Part shown: one piece after another, positions 26,140-36,852 of the stretch
Position numbering within the stretch: the first letter of the stretch is position 1
Layout of the letters: every line of letters starts with the position of its first letter
From: an uncultured Pirellula sp.
GTDB lineage: Bacteria > Planctomycetota > Planctomycetia > Pirellulales > Pirellulaceae
Assembly (NCBI GenBank): GCA_903892355.1
Contig: CAITIE010000098.1
Location: forward strand, 62,001 to 126,000
Direction of reading: 5' to 3'
DNA: 64,000 nt
The notes under the pieces: model-generated
Databases searched by the model: none
What the model saw: the letters and a program-made list of their open reading frames with translations, nothing else
What the model was told of the DNA's origin: nothing
Program-made: the position numbers and the translations under genes

Positions 26140-26524
26140 GGACGAGCCCCAGTCCCCTTGATCCTTGGTTGCGTTAGTGATCGGTCGACAATTCGCGTCT
26201 TGCGACGTGGCATGTGGATATCCTGAACCTGTTTGGACTTTGCATGCTGTGTGCGCGCACGAGGACCGCTCAGGGTCTGCGCACCGGACCAAGTTATCGT
26301 CGATCAATACGGTCGGGCTTTAACGCTTTTAATGCTTGCAATGATTGTGTCGAAAGCGGTGCCCAAGGGTTTAGTATCGAAAATCCAGGGTTTTTTGCAG
26401 GAAACGCGATTCTGCGATGGGGGTTGCGATGTGGTAAATTGGTGGTTTGCAGTGAATAATTCTCGAGTGACGATTCCGAAGTCATCCCGGAGATGAGTGC
26501 GGTCGAGAGGAACAAGGAACCAGA
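26140..26524. other. Divergent intergenic region, OMF and DUF1501 genes
   Basis: These 385 bases separate the divergent outer-membrane factor and DUF1501 genes. They should hold both promoters. I see an A/T-rich patch with AATAAT at 26455-26460 but no matching -35 box, and no tRNA, riboswitch or convincing small gene. AAGGAA about 8 bases before 26525 is the ribosome-binding site of the DUF1501 gene. Confidence 0.5.
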
Positions 26525-27925
26525 ATGGTCCATCGAGGAAATCAGCAGATGGCGGACCGGCGGGGTTGCGTGGGTTTTCGTCGAATGTCGCGACGGCGTT
26601 CCTTGCAGGTTGGGATTTGCGGTGCGTTGGGGGTGTCGTTAGCAGACATTTTGCGAATCGAGGGGCGTGCCGATGATCGAGCTTTTTCATCGACCCAGTC
26701 AAAGGCCCGTTTGAACGCCAAGGTATTGAGTGTGATTCAATTGCATCTCGGTGGTGGGTGGCCTCAGCACGAGTCGCTTGATCCCAAGCCTGAAGCACCT
26801 GTGGAATACCGTGGCTCTTTTGGGGTGACCAAGACGGTGCATGGTGATTTTTTCAGCGACAACATGCCGAGAACGGCAGCGATTGCGGACAAGATTACGG
26901 TGCTTCGAAGTTTGGTTGGGCGTATCCCGGATCACCAGCAAGCGACGTACCATCTTTTCACAGGATACACACCGACCGCAGTGATTGACTATCCGCAAAT
27001 GGGAGCCATCGTATCGCATGAGCTAGGGGGGAGGGGTGAGTTACCACCCTATATCTCCGTACCGAACAATAACAGTTATGCTGGATCGACAGGATTCTTG
27101 AGCAGCACCTACGGTGCGTTCGATCTCAACGCGGATCCTGGTCAGCCTGGGTTCAAGGTGCGAGACTTCTCGATTCCGAATGACGTCACACAGGAACGAT
27201 TTTTGCGACGTCGAACTGCCCGGGATATCATCGAGAAGCAGATGCGGCAACTCGAAGCGGACCCCACTGTCTTAGAGACCATGGATGATTTCTATCAGCG
27301 GGCATATACGCTCCTTACTTCTGAAAAAGCCCAAGCGGCATTTACGCTGGACGGTGAGACGGAAGAGACGATGCAATTGTATGGCCGCGATGTTGTCGGG
27401 TTGCGAGGACCGGATAACAAATTCCATCCTAAGGGGTTGGCAGAGCGATTGATATTAGCTCGACGATTGGTCGAGGCTGGGACACGGTTTGTCACGGTGA
27501 CGTATGGTGAATGGGATTCTCATGTCGATGTTCGCAAAAATTGTTTGGATCAAATGCCTGCGCTTGATCATGCTATCGCCGGGTTGGTGACGGATCTGGA
27601 TAGGCGTGGAATGCTCGATACGACTTTGTTTTGGGTTACCTCTGAGTTTGGTCGAACGCCGAAGGTGAACTCGACCAATGGACGGGACCACTGGGCTCGA
27701 TGCTATTCCAATTTGCTTGCGGGAGGTGGTTTTGGTCGTGGGCTCGTTTATGGTGCCAGCGACTCGACCGCAGCCGAACCAACGCGAGATGCTGTGACCC
27801 TCGAAGACCTTCTATTCACCATCTATCACCAACTCGGAATCGATGCGGATAAGGAGCTCGTCGCGTTTGGAACTCGACCTATTGAGATTATCAAGGATGG
27901 GAAACTCGTCCAAGGGTTGATCTGA
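26525..27925 (+). CDS. DUF1501 family protein
   Basis: Exported DUF1501 protein, 466 residues, first of a four-gene run. A Tat-type signal begins about residue 21 ([23 protein letters not shown]); ATG 26525 has AAGGAA upstream and the ATG of MSRRRS (26585) is an alternative. Conserved parts are [73 protein letters not shown], and [20 protein letters not shown]. The final section ([17 protein letters not shown]) is the usual DUF1501 ending. It differs clearly from the DUF1501 proteins at 10013 and 62796. The next start follows the stop after one base, implying translational coupling. Confidence 0.93.
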   Translation: MVHRGNQQMADRRGCVGFRRMSRRRSLQVGICGALGVSLADILRIEGRADDRAFSSTQSKARLNAKVLSVIQLHLGGGWPQHESLDPKPEAPVEYRGSFGVTKTVHGDFFSDNMPRTAAIADKITVLRSLVGRIPDHQQATYHLFTGYTPTAVIDYPQMGAIVSHELGGRGELPPYISVPNNNSYAGSTGFLSSTYGAFDLNADPGQPGFKVRDFSIPNDVTQERFLRRRTARDIIEKQMRQLEADPTVLETMDDFYQRAYTLLTSEKAQAAFTLDGETEETMQLYGRDVVGLRGPDNKFHPKGLAERLILARRLVEAGTRFVTVTYGEWDSHVDVRKNCLDQMPALDHAIAGLVTDLDRRGMLDTTLFWVTSEFGRTPKVNSTNGRDHWARCYSNLLAGGGFGRGLVYGASDSTAAEPTRDAVTLEDLLFTIYHQLGIDADKELVAFGTRPIEIIKDGKLVQGLI

Positions 27926-27926
27926 A

Positions 27927-30482
27927 ATGGTGAGTAGTGTTGTGGCTGGTGAAAAAGGACACGCCAGCGTGTTCCAAAGAATACGTTGGTTGGCTTTTTG
28001 CAAACCCCAGTTGGTTTGGCGTACCGCCATCTTTTTCGCTGTGGTCGGTACGTGCTCGATAGTGCAGGGCGGGGCGATGTTGCTGCACGTTGCTGCGACA
28101 ACCCCACGCGTGGCGCAGCGTGGCACTACGGTTGAAGTAACCATACAAGGCATTTGCTTGAAGGGGGCTCGGGAGGTTTGTTTTTATAAACCAGGGATAC
28201 GCGCGATTGCCATTGAGTTTCTTCCGGATCTAGTGCAGCCGATTTCCCTAGCGCATGGTGGAAGGATCGTTGAGCAAGTGCGATGTACGCTTCAGATCGA
28301 TGCGGATTGTGACCCAGGAGAATACCCGTTCCGTATTCGAACGGCGACAGAGATTTCTTCTTTGGGAACATTTCATGTGACTCCTTTTCCTGTCGTCGAT
28401 GAAAATGAAGAATCTACCGATTCGAACAATACAATCGCGACGGCGATGCCAGTCTCGTCCAACGTGACGGTCCGAGGTCGAATGGGAGCAAGTTCCCAAG
28501 GGGATGTGGACGTGTACCGGGTGAAGGTGCACTCCGGCGAACGATTGTGTGCGGAAGTTGATTCCGTTCGGATTGCGGACATTCACTATGGTGATTCTGA
28601 GTACGATTTAGCCGTGCGTGTTCTGGATCAGCAGGGTGCGGAGTTGGCTAGGAATGATGACAATCCTTTGCATCTTCAGGATCCCGTTGCTGCGGCTAGA
28701 ATCCAATACGATGGTTTTGCGTATGTGGTTGTGCAACGCTCATTATTCAAACCCTACGATAAAGATTACTGTGTACACATCGGTACCTTTCGACGACCGC
28801 TGGTGGCGTATCCGATTGGAGGGCAATCGGGAACAACGCAGGAGTTTGAGTTGCTCGGGGATCCGACCGGAATCATCCGGGAGAAACTAGTGGTTCCAGT
28901 TCGTTCGTCGCATCCCGATGGGATGTTCGAATACTTTGGCGATGCTCCCTCAGCACTGGCGTTGCGAACGTCAGCGTTCCCTAACCTATTCGAGGATCCG
29001 GCGGGGGATTTGACAAGGGTTTCCTCGATTCCCATCGCGCTGAACGGTCGAATAGATCAGCGTGGAGATACCGACCGATTCCAAGTTTCCGCAAAGCAAG
29101 GAGATCGTTTGCGAGTTCGCGTTTTTGCAGCGTCTGTCGCTTCACCCATCGATCCGGTTTTACGGATACGAAAACTCGTTGACGCGAACGTATCCGACGG
29201 TGTCGAAGTGGAAGCGGATGATTGCGATATCAAGGAGCGCGAGATCTTCGGAACGTCCTTTCGCGGGCGCGGAGGGCTCAAGGACAGTCTGGATCCGTCC
29301 ATTATTTGGGAGCCGAATGCGGATGGGGAGTATGCGATTGAGATCGCGGATATGAGCGGTACTGGAGGGCAAACGGCTGTTTATCGGATCGAGGTGGAAC
29401 CGGTGACGAACTCCGTGCATACCGTATTGGCAAGCACTGCATTTGATTGGCAAGAGTGCATGCGTACGAGTGGGCTTGCGATCCCACAGGGGAACAAATG
29501 GACCGTCAATGTCAGCTTGCCACAAGGCCAAGGTTCCACCTATCGCGATGCATTACGGCTCCTGGCCAAGGGATTGCCCTTCGGGGTGTCCATGGTCCCG
29601 TGCGAGGTTCCCGCAGGACGATCCATTTGGCCGGTTCAGTTTGTGGCCGAATTGACCGCGGAGCCATGCAGCGCACTGATCGAAATCGAAGCCCAACCCG
29701 TCGATGGGAATACCGCACTAGAAAGTCGATCGCAGCAGGCGATACCGTTTATCAATCACTCGGGCGGTGATGCGTGGCGTACGGTCCGACTGGATCGCTT
29801 TCTCCTGGCGGTGACAGACCCGGCTCCATTTTCTATGGAGCTGAAAACGCCGACTGCTGCGTTGGTGCGCGGTGGTGAGTTGGCGATTCCAGTCACCATC
29901 CATCGTCGTGAAGGTTTCCATGAGCCGATAGAATTTCAGTGTGACTGGGTCCCGCCTGGAATTTCGGTGCAGCCAGCGGTCATCGTTCCGGGCGATCAGA
30001 GCGAATCGATCCTTCGAATTTCAGGGGAGGCCAATGCGCCGATCGGACGGTGTCCTATCGTGATCAGTGCGACGACCGTTCGAGAGGATCTCGATGCGTA
30101 TTTGGGTACTGGAAGGATCCGCGTTTCATCGAACTTTGTGTCTGTCGATGTCGCTGAACCCTTTGTGGAATTGGCCAGCCAACCTGAATCGGTGCGACGC
30201 GGTGAACGCAAAGAATATGCATGGTCCATCCAGCACAAGAGTCCATTCGAAGGATCGGCGACCGTCCGATTGCTAGGTTTACCCAAGGGGGTGCACGTGA
30301 TCGAGCCGTTTCCGGTGATCGATCGCGAAAGCAGCCAAGTCCTTTTTCATATTGAGGCAACCGACGAAGCACTTCTCGGGGCGGTGAACGGGATCGGTTG
30401 CGAATTGATTGTGAAGTTGGCAGGTCAAGAGATCCGCCAGCGCGCGGGGAAAGGAACGCTACGGATCGATCCAAAGCGGTAG
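27927..30482 (+). CDS. Secreted PPC-domain protein
   Basis: Secreted beta-rich protein of 851 residues. A hydrophobic segment at about 33-52 after a basic region looks like a signal peptide or anchor; the first start is used because it lies one base after the upstream stop. Two bacterial pre-peptidase C-terminal (PPC)-like domains are visible at about 175-270 (DVDVYRVKVHSGERLCAEVD ... AYVVVQRS) and 355-490 (DTDRFQVSAKQGDRLRVRVF ... GEYAIEIADMSG). Several Ig-like strands follow to the end. In planctomycetes such proteins are encoded between DUF1501 and DUF1549/DUF1553 genes, as here; no catalytic domain is seen. It probably acts in binding or assembly at the cell surface; that is inference. 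Confidence 0.85.
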   Translation: MVSSVVAGEKGHASVFQRIRWLAFCKPQLVWRTAIFFAVVGTCSIVQGGAMLLHVAATTPRVAQRGTTVEVTIQGICLKGAREVCFYKPGIRAIAIEFLPDLVQPISLAHGGRIVEQVRCTLQIDADCDPGEYPFRIRTATEISSLGTFHVTPFPVVDENEESTDSNNTIATAMPVSSNVTVRGRMGASSQGDVDVYRVKVHSGERLCAEVDSVRIADIHYGDSEYDLAVRVLDQQGAELARNDDNPLHLQDPVAAARIQYDGFAYVVVQRSLFKPYDKDYCVHIGTFRRPLVAYPIGGQSGTTQEFELLGDPTGIIREKLVVPVRSSHPDGMFEYFGDAPSALALRTSAFPNLFEDPAGDLTRVSSIPIALNGRIDQRGDTDRFQVSAKQGDRLRVRVFAASVASPIDPVLRIRKLVDANVSDGVEVEADDCDIKEREIFGTSFRGRGGLKDSLDPSIIWEPNADGEYAIEIADMSGTGGQTAVYRIEVEPVTNSVHTVLASTAFDWQECMRTSGLAIPQGNKWTVNVSLPQGQGSTYRDALRLLAKGLPFGVSMVPCEVPAGRSIWPVQFVAELTAEPCSALIEIEAQPVDGNTALESRSQQAIPFINHSGGDAWRTVRLDRFLLAVTDPAPFSMELKTPTAALVRGGELAIPVTIHRREGFHEPIEFQCDWVPPGISVQPAVIVPGDQSESILRISGEANAPIGRCPIVISATTVREDLDAYLGTGRIRVSSNFVSVDVAEPFVELASQPESVRRGERKEYAWSIQHKSPFEGSATVRLLGLPKGVHVIEPFPVIDRESSQVLFHIEATDEALLGAVNGIGCELIVKLAGQEIRQRAGKGTLRIDPKR

Positions 30483-30494
30483 TAGAGGTCCTGA

Positions 30495-32768
30495 ATGATG
30501 AGTCTAAAAAATCGTTGGTTCTATATCATCGTCGCTATCCTCGCCGTTCCAAACTCGGGATTGGTTGTGCAGGGGATCGAGCCGCCGGGGACGGGTGCGA
30601 CGTTGGGCGATTCCTCGGACAATGGTGCCGTGCTGAGTTTCCGGGTCGATGTGATGCCGATCTTTTTTCGTGCAGGATGCAATGCGGGAACGTGTCATGG
30701 TTCTGCGCGTGGCAAAGACGGGTTCATGCTCTCACTCTTTGGGTACGATCCTAAAGGGGACTACGAACGGGTGGTGAATGAGATCCCGTTGCGACGCATC
30801 AATCCATCGGTCCCTGAGCAAAGCTTGTTGTTGCTCAAAGCGACCGGCGCTGTGCCGCATACGGGAGGAAAGCTCTTTGACCGGGAAAGCGACTACTACA
30901 AGACGGTTCACCGGTGGATTGAATCAGGGGCGTGCGATGACGAAGTTGCGGTTGCTGAAACGGTTGCGGTTGAATTGTCAAGCGAGCAGATGCTGTTCGA
31001 TGCGCCGTCGCAGAGTCGGTCGTTGAAGGTAAGTGCCAGGTTGAGTGACGGGACTGTCCGCGATGTGACCACGTTGGCTCGGTTTTTTTCCAACAACGAA
31101 AGTGTTGCTCGAATTGATGCTCGAGGAGACGTGGCATCGATAGGGCCGGGTGACACTCATGTCTTTGCGAGATATAGCCGGTTTACGGTCGGTGCGGAGG
31201 TCATCGTACTACCACAACCCACGGATTTTTCTTGGATGGTTCCGCCGAGTGTCAATTTCATCGATCAGCACGTGTTTGATCGACTTGAGAAACTGCGGAT
31301 TTTGCCATCGGAAATATGCGATGATGAAACGTTCTTGCGGCGGGTGACCTTGGATTTGATTGCGAGGACGCCGACCGTTGACGAGTATCGCGAGTTCATG
31401 CAGGATCGTCGGAGCGATAAACGCTCGATCACGATTGATCGCTTACTCGCTGATGAGGCGTTTGCGGACTATTGGGCGGGGCTTTGGGCCGAGCAATTGC
31501 GGCTGATCGGCGGGAATTACGCTCCGAACGCCACGGACGTGAAGGCGGCGGATGCGTTTTATCAGTGGATACGCAAGCAGATGAGAGAGGCGCGTCCGCT
31601 GAACGAATTTGTGGCGGAAATGGTGGATGCTTCGGGGAGCAATCTGACCAACGGTCCTGCAAATCTCTACACCATGCTGGTCCATAAGCCCCAGTTTGAA
31701 CCCAAGGCCTTTGCGGCGGACTTTTCTCAGGTATTCCTGGGGATTCAGATCCAGTGCGCCGAGTGCCACAACCACCCTTTTGATCGCTGGACACAAGACG
31801 ACTACTACAGCTTCGTCAGTTTCTTTACCGGGCTGAAGCGAAAGCCCGGCGTGGAGCCTCGCGAGCGTCGCGTTTATTATGATGCTGCATCGCCGCCGGC
31901 CAACCATGTTGTGGATGGTCGGCCGATGCCTGCGAAAGTCCTCGGAGGCGTAGCACCAGTGACGCCGGGTGGTGATCCAAGAACACCACTTGCGCATTGG
32001 TTGACGTCCCCTGAAAATGAGTTGTTCAGTCGCAACCTAGCAAATCGCATTTGGGCGCAACTGATGGGGCGAGGGGTGATTGAACCGGTGGATGACATCC
32101 GAGCAAGCAATCCTCCGGTCAATGGGCCACTTCTGAATGCGTTGTCAGCCCGTTTGGTGGAAAGTAAGTTTGATTTGCGAACTTTGGTCCGCGACATCTG
32201 CAACTCCCAGGTTTATCAATTGAGTGCCAAGCCCAACGACTCCAATCGACGAGACACCCGGCAGTTTTCTCATTCCCATTTGAAACGACTTCGGGCAGAT
32301 GTGTTGATCGATTCGTTGGTAACGGCGACCGGTGTTCCGAGAGGTTTTCCGGGATTCCCTGAGGGAACACGGGCGATCGAGTATTACCCTCGCGAATCAG
32401 GGGAAACCGAAGGGCCACATTTCGGCGACGTTTTCTTTGCAACATTTGGTCGTTCTAGCCGCGGTACCGTATGCGCCTGCGAGACCAAAAAGGAGCCAAC
32501 GTTATCGCAGACGCTTCATTTGTCGGTCGGCGAAACGGTTCGGGATCGTATCTCCAGAAATCGTGAGGTTGTAAAGCTACTAGAGAGTCATGCCAGCGAG
32601 GATGCAATACTCGAGCAGCTTTTTGTCAGGACGCTGTGCCGCCGGCCCAGCGATACCGAGAGAGAGTCATTGAAATCCATCATCGCGGACGCAAGCGATC
32701 CGTTGGTTGCGTACGAGGATATTTTTTGGAGTTTGCTCAATTCCACCGAGTTCATTTTCAATCATTGA
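30495..32768 (+). CDS. DUF1549/DUF1553 protein with CX4CH heme-like motif and Ig-like domain
   Basis: Secreted protein of 757 residues, third of the run. A signal peptide covers about 1-27. The cytochrome-like N-terminus has GCNAGTCHG (a CX4CH pattern) near residue 60 and the conserved HTGGKLF near 115. An Ig-like (BIG2-type) domain at about 165-235 ([23 protein letters not shown]) precedes DUF1549 (about 255-445, ending with the heme-like [12 protein letters not shown]). DUF1553 occupies about 490-740 ([28 protein letters not shown]). This differs from the DUF1549/1553 protein at 7117, which has a CxxCH N-terminus and no Ig-like domain. The stop is followed after five bases by the start of the cytochrome-WD40 gene. 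Confidence 0.92.
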   Translation: MMSLKNRWFYIIVAILAVPNSGLVVQGIEPPGTGATLGDSSDNGAVLSFRVDVMPIFFRAGCNAGTCHGSARGKDGFMLSLFGYDPKGDYERVVNEIPLRRINPSVPEQSLLLLKATGAVPHTGGKLFDRESDYYKTVHRWIESGACDDEVAVAETVAVELSSEQMLFDAPSQSRSLKVSARLSDGTVRDVTTLARFFSNNESVARIDARGDVASIGPGDTHVFARYSRFTVGAEVIVLPQPTDFSWMVPPSVNFIDQHVFDRLEKLRILPSEICDDETFLRRVTLDLIARTPTVDEYREFMQDRRSDKRSITIDRLLADEAFADYWAGLWAEQLRLIGGNYAPNATDVKAADAFYQWIRKQMREARPLNEFVAEMVDASGSNLTNGPANLYTMLVHKPQFEPKAFAADFSQVFLGIQIQCAECHNHPFDRWTQDDYYSFVSFFTGLKRKPGVEPRERRVYYDAASPPANHVVDGRPMPAKVLGGVAPVTPGGDPRTPLAHWLTSPENELFSRNLANRIWAQLMGRGVIEPVDDIRASNPPVNGPLLNALSARLVESKFDLRTLVRDICNSQVYQLSAKPNDSNRRDTRQFSHSHLKRLRADVLIDSLVTATGVPRGFPGFPEGTRAIEYYPRESGETEGPHFGDVFFATFGRSSRGTVCACETKKEPTLSQTLHLSVGETVRDRISRNREVVKLLESHASEDAILEQLFVRTLCRRPSDTERESLKSIIADASDPLVAYEDIFWSLLNSTEFIFNH

Positions 32769-32773
32769 TCACC

Positions 32774-34312
32774 ATGGTTCATCGAATACAAGTTGCATCG
32801 GGACGTGTGAGACCGCGATACCCTCGCTGGTCTCTGGTGATCTTGGTATTGAGCATCATCGCAGCGTTTTTTCCGCCCTTGATCCATGCTCAGGATTCGA
32901 AGGTGATCAGCTATGAGGACCATATAGCACCGATCCTCAAGCGGCATTGCTTGCAGTGCCATGGTGATACCAAGCAAGAAAGCGGTTTGAGCTTGGCGAA
33001 TTATTCGGCGCTGATGAAGGGAAGTAGTGGGGGAGCGATCGTCGTATCTGGTCGATCGGGCTCGAGCCGATTGCTCAGTGTATTGATCGCAGAGGATCCG
33101 GCGGAGCGGATGCCGCCGGAAAATGATCCACTTAGTGAATCCGAGATAGGATTGGTCAAAAGTTGGATTGAAGCTGGGCTGAAGCAGGACGCTGGGAGTG
33201 AGGCGGTGGTTGCACGGACAATGAACTTCACTCCGTCTGTGGTGGTACCTCGCGTTGGGGATGGCGTCTTGCCAGGTGAGTTGCCACACGTGTCCGAACA
33301 GGTACTCAACCGTCCGTTCGCAAGAGTTGCATTGGGAACTAGCCCGAATGCGAATCTTGTGGCGGTTGCTGGTTACGAGCGAGTCGATTTTATAAATACT
33401 AAATTAATAAATACCAAAACGCGGGAATCGCTCGGTGCATTATCGTTTCCCGAAGGGATACCGATGGTAATTCGGTTCAGTCGGAGCGGTGCGACGTTGA
33501 TGGTCGCAGGCGGAAGTCCTGTTCGGTCGGGACGTGGTGTGTTGTTCGACGTGGCGACCGGAAGGCGGCTTGCCGAGATCGGCGATGAGAGTGACGCAGT
33601 TCTCGCGGCAGACCTTTCGAGCGACGAAACGAAGATGGCGATTGGCGGGTCTGGGCGGGTCGTCAAAGTTTACTCAACAGTCACCGGAGAGTTGAAGCAT
33701 ACGTTGGTGAAACATACGGATTGGATAACCGCGATGGCTTACAGTCCGGATGGAAAGTTTCTAGCCAGCGGGGATCGGGTTGGGAATATCCATCTATGGG
33801 ATGCAGAGACAGGAGGCGTGGTTTTGCCACTTGCCGAGCATAAAGGTTTGGTTCGTTCACTTTCATGGCGATCCGACGGCCAGATGTTGGCGTCCTGCGG
33901 AGAAGACGGGTTGATCGTATGGTGGGATGTTGTGAAGGGATGGCCGGCCATGTCCAAACCAAATGCCCATCCCCCTGCCCGTCCGGAAGGTGTTTATGGA
34001 AAGATTCCCAATGGCGTCTTGGATTTGGCGTTTGGACCCAAGGGTGAGTTGGTCAGTTGCGGACGGGATCAGCAGGTGCGATTCTGGTCGAGCGATGGGA
34101 ATTTACAGAAGACGTTTGCGTTGGACATGGAGACTGGGTCAGGATCTCCATCGGATCCAAATGCTCCACCCCGATCGAAAACGCATGCACGCTTACAACC
34201 GAAGGTCTTGCTATTGCGTGTCGGATTCGTGTTTGATGGTTCACGCGTCATCGCGGGAGATACATCGGGAATGGTGTGGTCTTGGTCCGTCGATCCGTCG
34301 ATCGAAAAATAA
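32774..34312 (+). CDS. Cytochrome c-type domain fused to WD40 repeats
   Basis: Secreted fusion protein of 512 residues, last of the run. The start at 32774 follows the previous stop by five bases and gives a clean signal peptide (about 18-39, ending IHAQ); the longer open frame runs into the upstream gene and is rejected. A planctomycete-type cytochrome c domain holds CLQCH (Cys59, Cys62, His63) and continues to about residue 135 with [11 protein letters not shown]. From about 190 come WD40 repeats forming a beta-propeller ([57 protein letters not shown]). The combination is typical of planctomycete DUF1501/DUF1549 operons, where it may shuttle electrons or act as a scaffold; the function is unproven. 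Confidence 0.92.
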   Translation: MVHRIQVASGRVRPRYPRWSLVILVLSIIAAFFPPLIHAQDSKVISYEDHIAPILKRHCLQCHGDTKQESGLSLANYSALMKGSSGGAIVVSGRSGSSRLLSVLIAEDPAERMPPENDPLSESEIGLVKSWIEAGLKQDAGSEAVVARTMNFTPSVVVPRVGDGVLPGELPHVSEQVLNRPFARVALGTSPNANLVAVAGYERVDFINTKLINTKTRESLGALSFPEGIPMVIRFSRSGATLMVAGGSPVRSGRGVLFDVATGRRLAEIGDESDAVLAADLSSDETKMAIGGSGRVVKVYSTVTGELKHTLVKHTDWITAMAYSPDGKFLASGDRVGNIHLWDAETGGVVLPLAEHKGLVRSLSWRSDGQMLASCGEDGLIVWWDVVKGWPAMSKPNAHPPARPEGVYGKIPNGVLDLAFGPKGELVSCGRDQQVRFWSSDGNLQKTFALDMETGSGSPSDPNAPPRSKTHARLQPKVLLLRVGFVFDGSRVIAGDTSGMVWSWSVDPSIEK

Positions 34313-34419
34313 GGGTGGCATGAAATGCTTCAACGAGATGAAGTAAACTCCGATAAGGCCAAAGGGTAGGCTTGCTAAGTGATTCTTGGATTTTTGGGAA
34401 TGGATTTATGGGGCGGTTA

Positions 34420-35190
34420 TCATTGGGCGGTCCAGCCGCCGTCTAGGTTGAAGGTTGAGCCGCGGATGTTGTCGGCGGCGGGTGAGCAGAGGAACCGGAC
34501 AAGTTCTGCAATTTGCTCCGGGGTGGTGAACTGAAGCGAAGGTTGTTTTTCCGCGAGCAACCGCTGGGCTGCTTGTTCGGTACTGACGGCCTCCATTTTG
34601 GCTCGGGCGTCGATTTGCTTTTGAACCAAATCGGTTCGGACCCATCCTGGGCAGATTGCGTTGGCCGTGATGCCGGTTGTCGCCAGTTCGAGAGCGGCGA
34701 CTTTGGTGAGCCCTACGAGTCCATGCTTGGCTGCGACATAGGCGCTCTTGTTGGCGGAGGCGACTAAACCGTGGACCGACGCGATGTTGATGATTCTGCC
34801 CCAGTTGCTCGACTGCATGGACGGGATCGCTAGTCGCATCATGTGGAATGCAGCCGACAGATTGATGGCTAGAATCGCGTCCCATTGTTCCGTGGGGAAA
34901 GATTCGATGGGGCTGACGTGTTGGATGCCAGCATTGTTGACGAGGATGTCGATGCCGCCCATTTTGGAAAGAGCGAAGTCCATCAAGGCCTCGATTTCGC
35001 TTGGGTTGCGCAGGTCGGCCGCGTGGTACAAGACGTTGCTAGGACTGTTTTGGAAGTGTTTTAGAGCCCTGTCGACATCTCCGAAACCGTTGATGACGAC
35101 ATCGGCTCCATGCCGTGCCAAGGTGGTTGCGATGCACAAACCAATGCCGCTGGTGGCGCCAGTCACGACTGCTTTTTTGCCGAGGACCAT
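34420..35190 (-). CDS. 3-hydroxybutyrate dehydrogenase (SDR family)
   Basis: NAD(H)-dependent short-chain dehydrogenase of 256 residues, matching 3-hydroxybutyrate dehydrogenases (acetoacetate/3-hydroxybutyrate interconversion). ATG 35190 places MVLGKKAVVTGATSGIG at the start, the normal N-terminus; the 77-codon extension upstream is unconserved. Visible are TGATSGIG (about 10-17, cofactor binding), NNAGIQHVSPIESF (about 91), the catalytic Ser in ASVHG and the YVAAK pair (Tyr and Lys), plus ANAICPGWVRTDLV near 185, which is typical of Bdh proteins. No polyhydroxybutyrate or ketone-body genes flank it, so the exact substrate rests on sequence resemblance. It is divergent from the BCS1-like gene. 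Confidence 0.85.
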   Translation of the reverse strand: MVLGKKAVVTGATSGIGLCIATTLARHGADVVINGFGDVDRALKHFQNSPSNVLYHAADLRNPSEIEALMDFALSKMGGIDILVNNAGIQHVSPIESFPTEQWDAILAINLSAAFHMMRLAIPSMQSSNWGRIINIASVHGLVASANKSAYVAAKHGLVGLTKVAALELATTGITANAICPGWVRTDLVQKQIDARAKMEAVSTEQAAQRLLAEKQPSLQFTTPEQIAELVRFLCSPAADNIRGSTFNLDGGWTAQ

Positions 35191-35520
35191 AGTGTTGGGT
35201 TCGAATCTATCCAAGGAAAATACTGCCGCAAAAATCATGCGCGATAAACACTGGATTGGCCATCGTTCCTGCCAGGTCGCGTCACGCATGTTCCTACGCA
35301 AATTATCGGTAGGAAATCCTAGGATACCACGAACTTTTCGATCGAACTCGCGTCTAACGTTCCTACGGTAAACAGTGTAGGCCCGCTCCGTCGATGCGAG
35401 ACGTGATCGAACCGGCACCAAGTTCCCGGGTTCGCTCGATTGGCACCCGTTGCCGGGGGTGGCAGTTGGGGGCGAAGTTGGAAGGGTTTGTTATTTACGG
35501 ACGAGAGGAAATAGCTGCGG
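35191..35520. other. Divergent intergenic region, dehydrogenase and BCS1-like genes
   Basis: The 330 bases between the divergent dehydrogenase and AAA-ATPase genes contain no evident gene. A small palindrome TAGGAAATCCTA lies near 35311, and the octamer TTCCTACG occurs twice (about 35291 and 35360). GAGAGGA about 13 bases before 35521 may be the ribosome-binding site of the ATPase gene. No clear promoter was recognised. Confidence 0.4.
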
Positions 35521-36852
35521 ATGTTTGAGGATCTTTGGCGATATCTCAGCGATTTGCTACAGAATAATCAGATCTTTAGCGGTGGCTTGGTCCTGATGCT
35601 GGGTGGTGCTGCGTTGGCGAGCTTCCGGCAAGTACCCAACCATGTGTACCAGTTCGTGCGTCGGAAGCTGATCACCGAGATCGATATTTTGGATCGGGAT
35701 CAAGCGTTCCAGTGGGTCGAGAAATGGCTTTCGCAGCATGCCTATGCTCGGAACCGAGCCAGGGCGCTGACCGTGAAAACCGTATCCGTCGAGTACGACG
35801 AGCGGTGTGAGAATCCGAATATGGATTCGCGTCCGAAGATCATGTTTTCTCCGGCGCCGGGCGTGCACTGGCTATTCTTTCGAAATCGCTTGATTTGCTT
35901 GCACCGCGAACGCCCCAAGATGAATGAGGGTTCGAACCAACCTGTCAATGTACGAGAGTGTTTCAACATCACTATCTTTTCGAGAAATCGGAAGCTAGCG
36001 CACCAGTTGATTGAGGAAGCTAGGGATGTTGCCGTTCCAAAATCCGAAATGCGATTGACGGTGCATCGTGCGGGCCAGGGCTATTGGATGGAGCAGATGA
36101 AGCGATTGCCGCGTCCGCTTGATTCGGTGATACTCGCCAATGGCCTCATGGAAGAGATGCTCGAGGATGCTCGTACCTTTTTGGCGCGACGGGATTGGTA
36201 CGTTCAGCGAGGGATACCCTACCGACGAGGCTATCTGTTACACGGCCCTCCGGGGACTGGAAAGAGTTCCGCTGTTGTCGCAATCGCATCCGCACTTCAA
36301 ATGGACATCGCCATCCTGAGCTTGGGCGATTCCAGTTTGGATGATAATGGACTCGCTGAGCTTTTCAGTTCAATTCCGGTGAACAGCTTGGTGCTGATCG
36401 AAGATATCGACTGCGCGTTTCTTGAACGCAAGGAAGGGGATGACAAGCGGAGCAAGGTCACGTTTAGCGGGTTGCTCAATGCGATCGATGGAGTTGCGGC
36501 GGGTGAAGGTCGGTTGTTGTTTGCAACCACCAACCATATTCAGCGTTTAGATCCAGCGTTGATTCGTCCGGGGCGTATCGACCGCAAGATTTACATCGGA
36601 TTCGCCACGACCGAGCAGGCCGAGAAATTGTTTCACCGTTTCTTTCCAAACGCGGATGAGGCGTGGGCCAAGGAATTTGCCAGCGCGATACCCTGTGGGA
36701 AAATCACCATGTGCATTTTGCAAACGCATTTGCTCTTGTACGCAAACGACCCGAGAGGGGCGATCGATCAGTTGGATGATATGCTGGAGACGTCGCTTCA
36801 AGGGGACGAAAATCGTGAGGCTCGTGGGCAATCGGCGCTGAGTCCGAGGTAG
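35521..36852 (+). CDS. BCS1-like AAA ATPase
   Basis: Membrane-anchored AAA ATPase of 443 residues with the full architecture of mitochondrial BCS1. A short N-terminus with one transmembrane segment (about 18-35) is followed by the BCS1-specific domain (about 50-210), containing FSPAPGVHWLFFRNRLICLHRER and then RPLDSVILANGLMEEMLEDA. The AAA module begins with GIPYRRGYLLHGPPGTGKSS (Lys248 of Walker A). Walker B is LVLIEDIDCAF (Glu294, Asp295), sensor 1 is ATTNH and the arginine-finger region is ALIRPGRIDRK. In mitochondria BCS1 translocates the folded Rieske protein; here no bc1 or Rieske gene is near, so the client is unknown. The eukaryote-like similarity reaches into the N-terminal domain, which ordinary AAA proteins lack. 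Confidence 0.88.
   Translation: MFEDLWRYLSDLLQNNQIFSGGLVLMLGGAALASFRQVPNHVYQFVRRKLITEIDILDRDQAFQWVEKWLSQHAYARNRARALTVKTVSVEYDERCENPNMDSRPKIMFSPAPGVHWLFFRNRLICLHRERPKMNEGSNQPVNVRECFNITIFSRNRKLAHQLIEEARDVAVPKSEMRLTVHRAGQGYWMEQMKRLPRPLDSVILANGLMEEMLEDARTFLARRDWYVQRGIPYRRGYLLHGPPGTGKSSAVVAIASALQMDIAILSLGDSSLDDNGLAELFSSIPVNSLVLIEDIDCAFLERKEGDDKRSKVTFSGLLNAIDGVAAGEGRLLFATTNHIQRLDPALIRPGRIDRKIYIGFATTEQAEKLFHRFFPNADEAWAKEFASAIPCGKITMCILQTHLLLYANDPRGAIDQLDDMLETSLQGDENREARGQSALSPR

Noticed and set aside
35195..35215. tRNA T-loop-like GGGTTCGAATC
   Set aside because: No flanking T-stem, anticodon arm or acceptor stem can be formed.
35191..35421. 77-codon N-terminal extension of the hydroxybutyrate dehydrogenase
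   Set aside because: The dehydrogenase fold begins at the chosen ATG and the extra sequence is Arg-rich and unconserved.
35436..35456. Sigma-54-like TGGCAC ... TTGC
   Set aside because: The spacing between GG and GC is eight bases, not the ten required.
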